Below are positions 52,960 through 61,349 of a stretch of 64,000 bases of DNA, one piece after another. Source of the DNA: Sandaracinus sp. (GTDB lineage: Bacteria > Myxococcota_A > Polyangia > Polyangiales > Houyiibacteriaceae); assembly GCA_002699025.1 (NCBI GenBank), contig PABA01000182.1:1-64000 (forward strand), read 5' to 3'. The position numbers were made by a program, and so were the translations under genes. The notes beneath the pieces were generated by a model that did not search any database, was not told the DNA's origin, and worked only from the letters and a program-made list of their open reading frames with translations. Position 1 is the stretch's first letter; every line of letters begins with the position of its first letter.

Positions 52960-53826
52960 TCAACGCGACTCGCGCATCCGGTCGTAGCGGGCCTGCACGA
53001 TCCGCCGCGTGCGCTCGAGCCAGGTCACGTAGGCGTCGTCGCCCTCGAGGTGCGAGGTCAGCTGCGCGAGCGAGCGGGTCTCCACGGAGGCCGACTCCCA
53101 GTCCTCGGTCTGGAGCGCGTGGTGGAGCCGGAGCCGGCGCGCCGCGTAGTCGGACTCGATCGTGTCCTTCATCTCGTCGCGCTGGCGGACCATCTCCTCC
53201 GCCTGGCTCGTGTTGCCGGCCGAGCGGTAGCAGGCCGCCGCCTGGTCGTAGAGCTGCACGGCCTGCACGCCGTCGCGGAGGTTGTAGCGGTAGCGATCGC
53301 CCCGGCTGTGCGCCCGGTACTCGATCTGCTGGGCCTGCGTCCCCGGATCGCCCCCCTCGGGGCAGCTCCCGGCGAGGTTCGTGAAGAGCTCCGGCGGCTC
53401 GATGCCCTCGGCCGAGGGCAGGGACTCGGTCCCGCCCTGGAGGAAGACGTAGGCGGCGAGCGCGATCACGACGACGGCCGCGAGGAGGATCACCGGGCTG
53501 ACCTGCCCCTCCTTCTTCACCGACGCGCGCTTGTTCGTGACGCGAATCCGGAGCTTGCCGATCGCGAACTCGCTGCCCCAGGGCACCATGCCGCTCGTGA
53601 AGGGCTTCCCCTTGAGCATCGTGGGCGTGAGCGCCCCCTGCGACGTGGAGACCCAGCAGCCCTCCTTGCCGCGCGGCGCGATCAGCAGGTGCTCGAGCTC
53701 GAGCTCGCTCGCCGTGGGGATCGAGATCGCGGCCGTGCCGGACTTGCCGACGGTCGCCTGCGCCCCCTCGATCGGGAAGCGCTCCTGGGTCCCGTCGGGC
53801 TGCACCACTTCGACGAAAGCATCCAT
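52960..53826 (-). CDS. FHA-like domain protein with one membrane segment
   Basis: A 288-residue protein. Residues about 18-105 follow an FHA-like pattern (VGKSGTAAISIPTAS, LEHLLI, NTxxG-like GKPF), but the pThr-contacting Arg-Ser-His residues are replaced, so phosphothreonine binding is doubtful. A membrane segment lies near 131-151 (SPVILLAAVVVIALAAYVFL), and the remainder is a helical periplasmic part. The shape FHA-like domain, membrane helix, periplasmic domain resembles inner-membrane ring subunits such as SctD of type III secretion systems. The comparison is inference. Confidence 0.78.
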   Translation of the reverse strand: MDAFVEVVQPDGTQERFPIEGAQATVGKSGTAAISIPTASELELEHLLIAPRGKEGCWVSTSQGALTPTMLKGKPFTSGMVPWGSEFAIGKLRIRVTNKRASVKKEGQVSPVILLAAVVVIALAAYVFLQGGTESLPSAEGIEPPELFTNLAGSCPEGGDPGTQAQQIEYRAHSRGDRYRYNLRDGVQAVQLYDQAAACYRSAGNTSQAEEMVRQRDEMKDTIESDYAARRLRLHHALQTEDWESASVETRSLAQLTSHLEGDDAYVTWLERTRRIVQARYDRMRESR

Positions 53827-53855
53827 CCGCTCGTTCCCCTACCGTCCCGTTTCCA

Positions 53856-53985
53856 GTGTCCAGGCGTCTGTCCGGGCGTTCGTCCAGGCGTCTGTCCGGA
53901 CGTCGCGTGACCGGGCGACCCGTCTCCGGGCGTCCGTCCGGGCGAGCCATGTCCGGGCGAGCCATGTCCGGGCGACCCGTGACGA
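53856..53985. repeat. ~15-bp GTCCGGGCGAGCCAT-type repeat
   Basis: Eight or more variants of a GTCCGGGCG core lie between the FHA-like gene start and tadC. The gap contains nothing else recognisable. Confidence 0.75.
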
Positions 53986-54011
53986 CCGGCCCGCGTCGTG
54001 CGCTCCGCGGG

Positions 54012-54917
54012 TCATCCCGAGAGCCCCGTGCCCATCCACTGCACCACGAAGGGCCCCAGGAGCAAGAGGATGATGCACATGAACATCATCATCAGCGGGC
54101 CCATCATCATCAGGCCGGCCTTCGCGGCCGACTCCTCGGCGCGCACGCTCCGGCGCATCCGCAGCATGCGCGCCTGGATCGAGAGCACCTCCGCGAGCGG
54201 CGTGCCCTTCGCCTCCGCCTGCACGACCGTGCCGACGAAGTCCTTCACGGCCTCGATGGGCACGCGCTCGGCGAAGCCCTCGAGCGCCTTCCGGCGCGTA
54301 TGACCGAGCTCGAGCTCCTGGAGGATCCGCCCGAGCTCCTCGACGAGCACCTTGTCCTTGGAGCTCGACTTCTCGACGATCTGCCGGAGCGCGCCCGGGA
54401 AGTCGAGGCCGGCGCCCATGCAGAGCGAGGCGAGGTCGATGGCCGTCGGCAGCGAGCGGTTGACCTCCTTGAAGCGGAGCTGCGCCTCGCCGCTGACCTG
54501 CATGATCGGCAGGTAGGCGCCCAGGCCGACGCCGAAGATCACCATGATCACCGGGATGTCGGCCATGTAGCTCATCCCCAGGCCCACGGCGGCGAAGCTC
54601 ACCGAGGAGAGGATGCAGAGCGCGAGCAGCTCGTTGGCGCTGAGGCCCAGGTAATCACCGGCGTAGGTGATCTGCTGCTGCATGTTCTTGCGGGTCTGGT
54701 GAATCGGCAGGCCCTGCATCCAGCCGGCGACGAGCCGCATGGCCGGCTCGAAGGCCTTGAAGATGCCGCCTTCCTCGAGGGCCCGGCGGCGCTTCAGGCC
54801 GCGGGAGCCGAGCTCGGGCCGCTCCACGGGCGGGTTCCGGCCGAGGATGAAGGTGACGACGAAGAGGCCGCCGCCGATGCACGCGAGCGCCGCGTAGCCG
54901 ATGATGCGCGCCGTCAT
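54012..54917 (-). CDS. tadC: Tad inner-membrane platform protein TadC
   Basis: A 301-residue protein of the type II secretion F/TadC group, with hydrophobic segments near 5-25, about 90-110 and 265-295 (MMMGPLMMMFMCIILLLLGP). The central GAGLDFPGALRQIVE and ELELGHTRRKAL segments are typical of T2SF domains. TadC forms the inner-membrane platform with TadB. Its start overlaps the tadB stop by one base (TGATG), so both are translated in a fixed ratio. Confidence 0.92.
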   Translation of the reverse strand: MTARIIGYAALACIGGGLFVVTFILGRNPPVERPELGSRGLKRRRALEEGGIFKAFEPAMRLVAGWMQGLPIHQTRKNMQQQITYAGDYLGLSANELLALCILSSVSFAAVGLGMSYMADIPVIMVIFGVGLGAYLPIMQVSGEAQLRFKEVNRSLPTAIDLASLCMGAGLDFPGALRQIVEKSSSKDKVLVEELGRILQELELGHTRRKALEGFAERVPIEAVKDFVGTVVQAEAKGTPLAEVLSIQARMLRMRRSVRAEESAAKAGLMMMGPLMMMFMCIILLLLGPFVVQWMGTGLSG

Positions 54918-55783
54918 CAGATGTCCACCGCGAGGATCTTGCGGGCCCAGAGGATGGCGCCGAGCCAGAGCACCATCGCGATCGTGATGATGATGTAGCC
55001 GACGAAGTTCGTGGTCAGCGGGGTGAGCCAGTTCGGGTCGATCCAGCTGAGCAGGAGGGTCATCGCGAAGGGCATCACGCCGAGCACGAGCGACTGGCCC
55101 TTGCCCTCCGCCGTCTTCGTGCGGACGACGCCCTCGAGGCGGGCCATCTCGCGGAGCGAGGCCGCGCTAGTCTCGAGGATCGTCGGCAGGTCGCCGCCGG
55201 TCTGCCGGGCGATGACGAGGGTCGCGAGGGCGCCGCTGATGACCGGGCTGCCGATGCGCTCGGACATGTTGAGGATCGCCTGGTCGAGCGGCGTGCCGAG
55301 CTGGTTCTCCTTCACGAGGAGGTCGAGCTCCTCGCTCATGGGCGGCTGCACCAGGTTGACGGTCGACTTGATGGCCTCACCGATGGCCGGCGTCGCCTTC
55401 AGCGAGTTGGCGAGCATCAGCAGCCAGCCGTCGAGCTGCTCCTCGAGCTTCTCGATGCGCTCGGTCTTCCTCCGCCCGAGCACGACGGGCGGGCCCGCCG
55501 CGACCAGCACCATCAGCGCCAGCGTGAGCACGTTGCCCGTGGCCGCGAGGATCACGAGCAGGATGGCGATGACGACCGCCTGCTTCTGGGCGATCGACTG
55601 CGCGCTCTCCTTGAGCAGCAGAAAGCGCACGTACTGGTTCAGGTACGCGACGTAGGCGTCCCACTTCTCCTTGAAGGGGCTGTTCGGCAGGCTGATCGCG
55701 AGGAAGACGGTCAGCGCCCCGCCGACGGCCATCAGCGCGATCGCGACCCAGCCCGCGATCGGGCTCGCGAAGAAGTCGTTCAT
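54917..55783 (-). CDS. tadB: Tad inner-membrane platform protein TadB
   Basis: A 288-residue protein with about four membrane helices (near 13-31, two between 65 and 100, 225-245 and 255-280) and the central T2SF segment (LANSLKATPAIGEAI, VIARQTGGDLPTILE). GGAGGAGG precedes the ATG at 55783. Works with TadC and TadA in pilus assembly. It lies 43 bp after the tadA stop. Confidence 0.92.
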   Translation of the reverse strand: MNDFFASPIAGWVAIALMAVGGALTVFLAISLPNSPFKEKWDAYVAYLNQYVRFLLLKESAQSIAQKQAVVIAILLVILAATGNVLTLALMVLVAAGPPVVLGRRKTERIEKLEEQLDGWLLMLANSLKATPAIGEAIKSTVNLVQPPMSEELDLLVKENQLGTPLDQAILNMSERIGSPVISGALATLVIARQTGGDLPTILETSAASLREMARLEGVVRTKTAEGKGQSLVLGVMPFAMTLLLSWIDPNWLTPLTTNFVGYIIITIAMVLWLGAILWARKILAVDI

Positions 55784-55826
55784 CGCGCCTCCTCCTCTCG
55801 GGCGCGTCGCGCTCGTCGGGCCGCGC

Positions 55827-57566
55827 TCACAGGTAGTCTCCGTCGTCCACGAGGCCGTAGGTGATGAACTCGTCGAGGAACGAGGGCAGGTAGCCGGTCG
55901 CCCGGAACTCGCCGAGGATCGTCCCGTCCGGCTCCGTGCCCGTGCGGACGAAGCGGAAGATGTCGTTCAGCACGAACTCGCCGTTCTCGTCCAGGCCCGA
56001 GACCTCGGTGATGGCGCTGACCCGGCGCGAGCCGTCGCTGAAGCGCGACTGCTGCACGATGATGTGGACGCTGCCGGCGATCTGCTCGCGGATCGCGCGC
56101 GAGGGCAGGTCGAGGCCGCTCATCAGGCAGAGCGTCTCGATGCGCTTGACGCCCTCCTCCGGGCTGTTGGCGTGCGTCGTCGTCATCGAGCCCTCGTGGC
56201 CCGTGTTCATCGCCTGGAGCATGTCCAGCGCCTCGCCGCCACGGCACTCGCCCACGACGATGCGGTCCGGGCGCATGCGGAGGGCGTTCTTCACGAGGTC
56301 GCGGATCGAGTACTCGCCCTTGCCCTCCATGTTCGCCGGGCGCGTCTCGAGGGAGACGACGTGGGGCTGCTCGAGGCGGAGCTCGGCGGCGTCCTCGATC
56401 GTGACGACGCGCTCGCGCTTCGGGATGGCCGCGCTGAGCACGTTGAGGAGGGTCGTCTTACCGGAGCCCGTGCCGCCGGAGATGACGACGTTCTTCCGCA
56501 CCTTCACCGAGCGCACGAGGAACTTCGCCATGCGGTCCGTCATGGAGCCGAAGCCGACGAGGTTCTCGATGGTGAGCGGGTTCTTCTGGAACTTCCGGAT
56601 CGTGATGCACGCACCGTTGATGGCGAGCGGCTTGATCACGGCGTTCACGCGCGAGCCGTCCTTGAGGCGCGCGTCGACGAGCGGGTTCATCTCGTCGATG
56701 CGGCGGCCGAGGGGCGTGACGATGCGCTCGATGACGGCGCGCGCGGACTCGTCGTCCGTGAAGCGGAGATCCGTCGCCCAGAGCTTGCCCCCCTTCTCGA
56801 TGTAGATCTTGTAGGGGTGGACGACCATGACCTCGCTGACGTCCTCGTCGGCGAGGAGGCGCTCGAGCGGGCCGAGGCCGAGCGCCTCGTCGGCCATCTC
56901 GCGCATGAAGGCCTGCTTGTCGGCCGAGGGCGGGATGTCGTGCTGGAGCTGGGTCATGATGCGCGTGAGCGCCTGCATGACCTTCGGGCGCATGATCTCG
57001 TCGTCCATCGCCGAGCGATCGAGGCTGACGAGGTCGAGGTGGTCGAGGAGCATGCGGTGCACGCGGCGGCGGAGCTCGACGGCGATCTCCGCGGTGCCTC
57101 CGGCGACCTGGAGCACCTCCTCGCCGGCCTCGTTCATCTTCGTCGGGCCGGGCGCGGCCTTCTTCTTCTTCGGCGGCGGCGGCGGGGCGGCCTGCCCGCC
57201 CTGGGGCGGCGCGGGCGGCCCGCCTTGCTGCTGCTGGGGCCGGAGCGGCGGCGGAGGCGGATCGCCGATGCGCCGCAGCCGCACCAGGTAGGGCCCGATG
57301 CGGAGCGGGATGTTCGGCGGCGTGTCGACCTTGGAGCGCTTGACGCGCTGGTTGCCCATGAGGGTCCCGTTGGCCGACTGGTCGGTCAGCTTGAACCCGC
57401 GGGCGCTCGGCTCCACGACGAGGTGCCGCCGGCTCACCTCGGGCGAGGGCAGCACGACGTGGCAGCTCGGATCACGACCGATGACCACGGGCCCCTGCGC
57501 CTGGATGGGCAGCTCCTCCACGGACCCGTCCGGCATCTCGATCGCGAGCAGCACGCCAGTCGTCAT
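55827..57566 (-). CDS. tadA: TadA/CpaF ATPase with N-terminal FHA domain
   Basis: A 579-residue protein. Residues about 20-95 are a complete FHA domain: VVIGRDPSC (R31), EVSRRH (S45, R46, R47, H48) and SANGT (N66-T68), the residues that bind phosphothreonine. A Pro-rich linker follows. The ATPase region has the P-loop GGTGSGKTT (K370), RMRPDRIVVGECR and the THANSP motif, as in CpaF/TadA. Normal TadA proteins lack the FHA domain, so ATP-driven pilus assembly is likely tied to Ser/Thr kinase signalling. Strong GGAGG at 57579 fixes the start. Confidence 0.93.
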   Translation of the reverse strand: MTTGVLLAIEMPDGSVEELPIQAQGPVVIGRDPSCHVVLPSPEVSRRHLVVEPSARGFKLTDQSANGTLMGNQRVKRSKVDTPPNIPLRIGPYLVRLRRIGDPPPPPLRPQQQQGGPPAPPQGGQAAPPPPPKKKKAAPGPTKMNEAGEEVLQVAGGTAEIAVELRRRVHRMLLDHLDLVSLDRSAMDDEIMRPKVMQALTRIMTQLQHDIPPSADKQAFMREMADEALGLGPLERLLADEDVSEVMVVHPYKIYIEKGGKLWATDLRFTDDESARAVIERIVTPLGRRIDEMNPLVDARLKDGSRVNAVIKPLAINGACITIRKFQKNPLTIENLVGFGSMTDRMAKFLVRSVKVRKNVVISGGTGSGKTTLLNVLSAAIPKRERVVTIEDAAELRLEQPHVVSLETRPANMEGKGEYSIRDLVKNALRMRPDRIVVGECRGGEALDMLQAMNTGHEGSMTTTHANSPEEGVKRIETLCLMSGLDLPSRAIREQIAGSVHIIVQQSRFSDGSRRVSAITEVSGLDENGEFVLNDIFRFVRTGTEPDGTILGEFRATGYLPSFLDEFITYGLVDDGDYL

Positions 57567-57594
57567 CGAAGCGCCTCCACCTCCTCAGGCTCTC

Positions 57595-58755
57595 TCAGTC
57601 GTCTTCGTCTTCGGTGGACGTGGTCACGCGCACGCCCTGGACGCGCGGCTGCTCGAGCAGCTCCACCTCGTCGACGCCCCCACGGTACTCCTCGTACGCG
57701 CGGATCGCCTCCTGGATGCGGTTGCGCTGCTGGAGCGGGACCGCCTCGACGACGCTGGGCACGATGAACATCAGCGCCTCGCTCTCCTCGAAGCGCCGCG
57801 AGTGCGTGCCGAAGAGGGCGCCGAGGATGGGGATCTGGCTGAGGCCGGGGAGACCGGCGCGGGTGCGGGCCTCGGCCCGGGCGATGACGCCGCCGAGGAC
57901 GATCGCCTGGCCGAGCTCGAGGTTCACGAGGGTCTCGAGCGTGCTGACGCTCCGGCCCGGGACGCCCGTGCCGCGGTCGTCGGCGAGGTCCGAGACGTCG
58001 GCCGTGATGCGGAGCTCGATGCGGCCGGTCTCGCGGTCGAAGCGCGGCTGGCAGGTGAGCTCCGTGCCGAACTCGATGGTCCGCAGCTCGCCGCCGAGCG
58101 AGCCCTGGACCGGCACGTTGACCTCGCCGCCGGAGGTGAAGGTCGCCTCCGTGCCGTTGGCCGTGATCAGCGCCGCTTGCCGGTAGAGGCGGGCCCAGCC
58201 GTTCGACTGGGCGATGTCGACGCGCGGCAGGGCCGAGGCGGCGATGAGGTTGAGCTGGGTGTTGGTGCCCTGCCCGGACTGCCAGAGCGTGTTGAGCTGC
58301 GCCGTGCTCGAGTCGGAGCCGATGCTCGACGGGAAGTTGATGCCGATCGCGTGCGAGTAGGTGTCCGAGAGGAGCACGAAGTAGAGGTCCAGGCGGATGT
58401 TCTCGCGCGCCTGCACGGAGCCCTCGCGGACCTCCTCCTCCTCGGGCTCGTCGCCCTCGACCGTGATCCGGTACTGGACCTGCGAGCCGTCGCGCATGAT
58501 GAGCAGCAGCGAGGTCGTGCCCGGCCGCATGCCCACGATGATGAAGCGCGTCTGGTCGCTCGTGAGGCGCACGTCGGCGATGCCGCGCACGCCCTCCGAG
58601 TAGCTGCGCACGCCCTCGGCGGAGATGCTGGTCTGCTCCCCCTCCTGGACGGTGAGCTCGCGCGTGTCGCGCTGCGCCTGGGCGGGGGTGGGGGCGGCGA
58701 TCGCGAGCGCGAGCGCCGCGCCGAACGCGAAGAGGGCCTTACTCGATCCGCTCAA
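57595..58755 (-). CDS. cpaC: Tad secretin CpaC/RcpA
   Basis: A 386-residue secretin. A signal peptide (ALALAIAAPTPAQA) follows a TTG start at 58755, which has GGAG nine bases upstream and a 17-base overlap with the cpaB stop. The N-terminal part contains the VQEGEQTSISAEGV/IADVRLTS segment of pilus secretin N-domains. The C-terminal secretin region ends with the GVIARAEAR and LSQIPILGALF signatures. It forms the outer-membrane pore for the Tad pilus. Confidence 0.92.
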   Translation of the reverse strand: MSGSSKALFAFGAALALAIAAPTPAQAQRDTRELTVQEGEQTSISAEGVRSYSEGVRGIADVRLTSDQTRFIIVGMRPGTTSLLLIMRDGSQVQYRITVEGDEPEEEEVREGSVQARENIRLDLYFVLLSDTYSHAIGINFPSSIGSDSSTAQLNTLWQSGQGTNTQLNLIAASALPRVDIAQSNGWARLYRQAALITANGTEATFTSGGEVNVPVQGSLGGELRTIEFGTELTCQPRFDRETGRIELRITADVSDLADDRGTGVPGRSVSTLETLVNLELGQAIVLGGVIARAEARTRAGLPGLSQIPILGALFGTHSRRFEESEALMFIVPSVVEAVPLQQRNRIQEAIRAYEEYRGGVDEVELLEQPRVQGVRVTTSTEDEDD

Positions 58756-59533
58756 TGGTCTGCTGCTCCTCGGGCTGGCGACGAATCTGGATGCGGCGGC
58801 GCCGCTCAGCCTCGATCAGATCGGTGTCCGTGGTCTCCGGGACGCCGCCGACGATCTCGACGTCATCCGGGTTTCGAAGGATGAGCTGGAGCTCACCCCG
58901 GTCGCGGGCGTGCGTGAGCAGGGTGGCCTGCTCGAGCGTCACGGCGAGGCTCACGTCCCGGCCGCGCCGGTTGTTCGCCTGCTCCGCTTCCTCGTCGCTC
59001 TGATCCGGGCCGCCGGTGTCGGCGCCCACGGCGAGGACGAGAACGTTCTGGAGGAGCGGCACGGTCACGCGCTCCTCGCCGCCGGGTCGGTTGGCCGTGA
59101 GCAGCACGTCGACGCGATCGCCGGCGCGGAGCAGCCCCCCGAAGGCGCTCGTCACGCCGGTGCGGACGGTCAGGGCACGCATGCCCTCGCGCAGGAGCGT
59201 CGAGAGATCGCGGCGCTCGGACGCGGTGGTCGCCAGGTCGGTCCAGAGGAGCGACTGGTTGGCGCGGACGGGCGTGTTCACCCGGATGCCGAGGACGCGC
59301 TGCTGGTCCGACGAGAGGACGTGACGGTCCTCCACGTACGCCTGCGGGAGCTGGCGCACGCCGAGCTTCTGCATGGTCAGGGGCTCACCGAGGTCGATGT
59401 CCCCGGTGACCATCAGCACCTCGACGGGCTCGCCACCGGCGGCCTCCGTCTCGAAGCGCTTCATGTAGAGACCGAAGAGGGCGACGCCCACGATGGCGAC
59501 CGCGGCCGCGGCCAAGAGAGCCGTTCGATTCAT
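58739..59533 (-). CDS. cpaB: Flp pilus assembly protein CpaB/RcpC (SAF domain)
   Basis: A 264-residue protein with a single N-terminal membrane segment (LLAAAAVAIVGVALFGLYM). The SAF domain follows (EVLMVTGDIDLGEPLTMQKLGVRQ), and the Rcp C-terminal domain includes GLLRAGDRVDVLLTA. RcpC/CpaB helps stabilise the secretin and couples it to the inner assembly in the periplasm. GAGG lies eight bases before the ATG. It is the first clearly Tad-specific gene after a 247-bp gap, suggesting its own promoter. Confidence 0.93.
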   Translation of the reverse strand: MNRTALLAAAAVAIVGVALFGLYMKRFETEAAGGEPVEVLMVTGDIDLGEPLTMQKLGVRQLPQAYVEDRHVLSSDQQRVLGIRVNTPVRANQSLLWTDLATTASERRDLSTLLREGMRALTVRTGVTSAFGGLLRAGDRVDVLLTANRPGGEERVTVPLLQNVLVLAVGADTGGPDQSDEEAEQANNRRGRDVSLAVTLEQATLLTHARDRGELQLILRNPDDVEIVGGVPETTDTDLIEAERRRRIQIRRQPEEQQTIERIE

Positions 59534-59780
59534 CTCGCCTCACCCAGCTTGCTCACCGGCCTCCGCCGGCCGGCCGACCATACCTCAGTCATCCTGCGGA
59601 GAATAGACCGGATTCGCGTCGGGTTGGGGTTCGTTCCGATGACGCCCCCCGCTCCGCTCGAAGTCGGGGCCGGTCTCGTCCGCCCTCCCCCGACGTGGAC
59701 AGCTCGCCCCGAGGTCATGCGCAACGCTCCAAGGGGCATGCGCGACTCACGAAACGCGCGCGCACCGCGCGGCCGCGAGC

Positions 59781-60782
59781 TCAGGGCTCCCGATCGGAGG
59801 TCAGCACGGTCGCCGTCGTCGGCGTGCCCTCGGCGCCGGGGGCGACGACCACGGAGACGATGCGCTCGCCCTGGCTCACGGCCTGGATGAGCTGCCCGTC
59901 GATGCGCACCCGCTCGCCGTCACGCATCTCGATCGGCGCCCAGCCGGCCTCGCCGAGCGCGTCCCGGTACCAGCGGTCGAGGGCCTCGGGCTCGCTGCCC
60001 TCGACGGCGTAGATCGTCATGCTGTAGGGCTTGCCGTCCTCCCAGGCGGAGAGCAGGCGCCGGCTCCCGTCGGGGCGCGGCACGCCGTCCGGGTCGACGC
60101 CGACCGCGTCGCCCTCCTCGGGGAACATGTCGAAGACGTCGAGCGGCCCGTCGCTGAAGATGCTGACGAGGTGCGTGCCCCGGCGCCCGTCGGGCTCCTC
60201 GAAGGGCGTCGCGTAGAGGTAGCGGAGGGCGCCGATCTCCGAGAGGTCGCCGGTGCGCAGGAACTGCTGGACGCGCTCGCCGAGGCTCTCCGGGTCACCA
60301 TTCGACTCACCGTCGACCGGGTCCAGGCAGGCGACGACGCCGCGGGAGCCGAAGGTCCGCCGGAGCACGCCGTCGACCTCCTCGACGTCGATGGTCGCGT
60401 CGAGCTGGCCGCCGGCCTGGAGCTCGCGCAGCCGCTCGGCCACGTCGTCCTGCTCCATGCACTCGGCCTCGAAGTGGTCGAGGACCGTCTCCACGTCGTG
60501 GTCCGTGGTGCCCGTCATCAGGTGCACGGTCTGACCGTTGAAGTGCATGGCGCGCGCCTCCCCCTGCGTGGAGCCGGGGTAGCGCATCATCTCGGCGCCG
60601 ATGCCGACCATGATCTCCTCGACCTCGGCCTCGGCCTGCTTCACGGCGAGGAAGGTCATCCCCACGTAGAGCGCCACGAAGAAGAGGACGAGGCGGAGCA
60701 CCCCCGGCAGGGACCGGAGGGCGCGCTGGTGCCAGCGCTCGCGCGGGGCGTTTCGGGGCGTGTTGCGGGCGTCGCGGCTCAT
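59781..60782 (-). CDS. Single-pass membrane protein of unknown function within the Tad locus
   Basis: A 333-residue protein from the ATG at 60782. One membrane segment lies near residues 30-50 (VLRLVLFFVALYVGMTFLAV); the remainder should be periplasmic. It contains YPGSTQGEA, a HDVETVLDHFEAEC segment and a C-terminal half with EALDRWYRDALGEAGW. The last segment and earlier VETVLDHF are similar, suggesting two related sub-domains. No family is recognised. It follows the TadE-like gene by 13 bp. Confidence 0.72.
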   Translation of the reverse strand: MSRDARNTPRNAPRERWHQRALRSLPGVLRLVLFFVALYVGMTFLAVKQAEAEVEEIMVGIGAEMMRYPGSTQGEARAMHFNGQTVHLMTGTTDHDVETVLDHFEAECMEQDDVAERLRELQAGGQLDATIDVEEVDGVLRRTFGSRGVVACLDPVDGESNGDPESLGERVQQFLRTGDLSEIGALRYLYATPFEEPDGRRGTHLVSIFSDGPLDVFDMFPEEGDAVGVDPDGVPRPDGSRRLLSAWEDGKPYSMTIYAVEGSEPEALDRWYRDALGEAGWAPIEMRDGERVRIDGQLIQAVSQGERIVSVVVAPGAEGTPTTATVLTSDREP

Positions 60783-60795
60783 GGCGGAGACCTGC

Positions 60796-61338
60796 TCAGA
60801 AGATGCTGTCCCAGACCGAGCTGAAGGCGCTCGACACCAGGTCCCAGAGCGTTTGTCGCTCCGGGTTGCACATGATGGTGTATCGGGTCGTGACGTCGGT
60901 GCTGCCCCCGCCGAGGTAGGAGGGGCGATTGAAGCTCTCGGTGGCGGCGATGGTCGTCTCGGTGCCGAGGAGCCCGTCGACGACCCCCGAGAAGATCGGA
61001 CCGAAGATGGGGATGTCCCCGATGCCTCCGACCGCATCCTCGACGCCGCCGAAGAGACCGCCGGACTCGCCCTCGGTGCAGCTCGGGCAGCCCTCGGAGC
61101 CGGCGGAGCCCTCGCACGAGTTGTAGCTGAGCAGCCAGGCCGAGGAGCGCGCCTGGGCCATGGTCTTCAGCTTCGTGTCGGTGGCGTCGTGCACCAGGTA
61201 CATCAGCGCGAAGATCGCGATGTACGCGGGCAGCATGATGACCGCCTCGGCGTAGGCGGCCCCCTCCTCGTCCCGCAGGAGCGCGCGCAGGCCGCGGCGA
61301 AGCGGCGGGCGATGGGTGCGGGTGTGGGTGCGGTACAC
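60796..61338 (-). CDS. TadE-like minor pseudopilin
   Basis: A 180-residue protein with the TadE hallmark: a basic N-terminus then EEGAAYAEAVIMLPAYIAIF, in which the E five residues past the processing point and the following hydrophobic helix fit a TadE domain. The GTG at 61338 has GAGG upstream. The tail contains a short Cys-containing region. TadE proteins are processed pseudopilins needed for Tad pilus biogenesis. Confidence 0.85.
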   Translation of the reverse strand: MYRTHTRTHRPPLRRGLRALLRDEEGAAYAEAVIMLPAYIAIFALMYLVHDATDTKLKTMAQARSSAWLLSYNSCEGSAGSEGCPSCTEGESGGLFGGVEDAVGGIGDIPIFGPIFSGVVDGLLGTETTIAATESFNRPSYLGGGSTDVTTRYTIMCNPERQTLWDLVSSAFSSVWDSIF

Positions 61339-61349
61339 GGTGTGGATCC

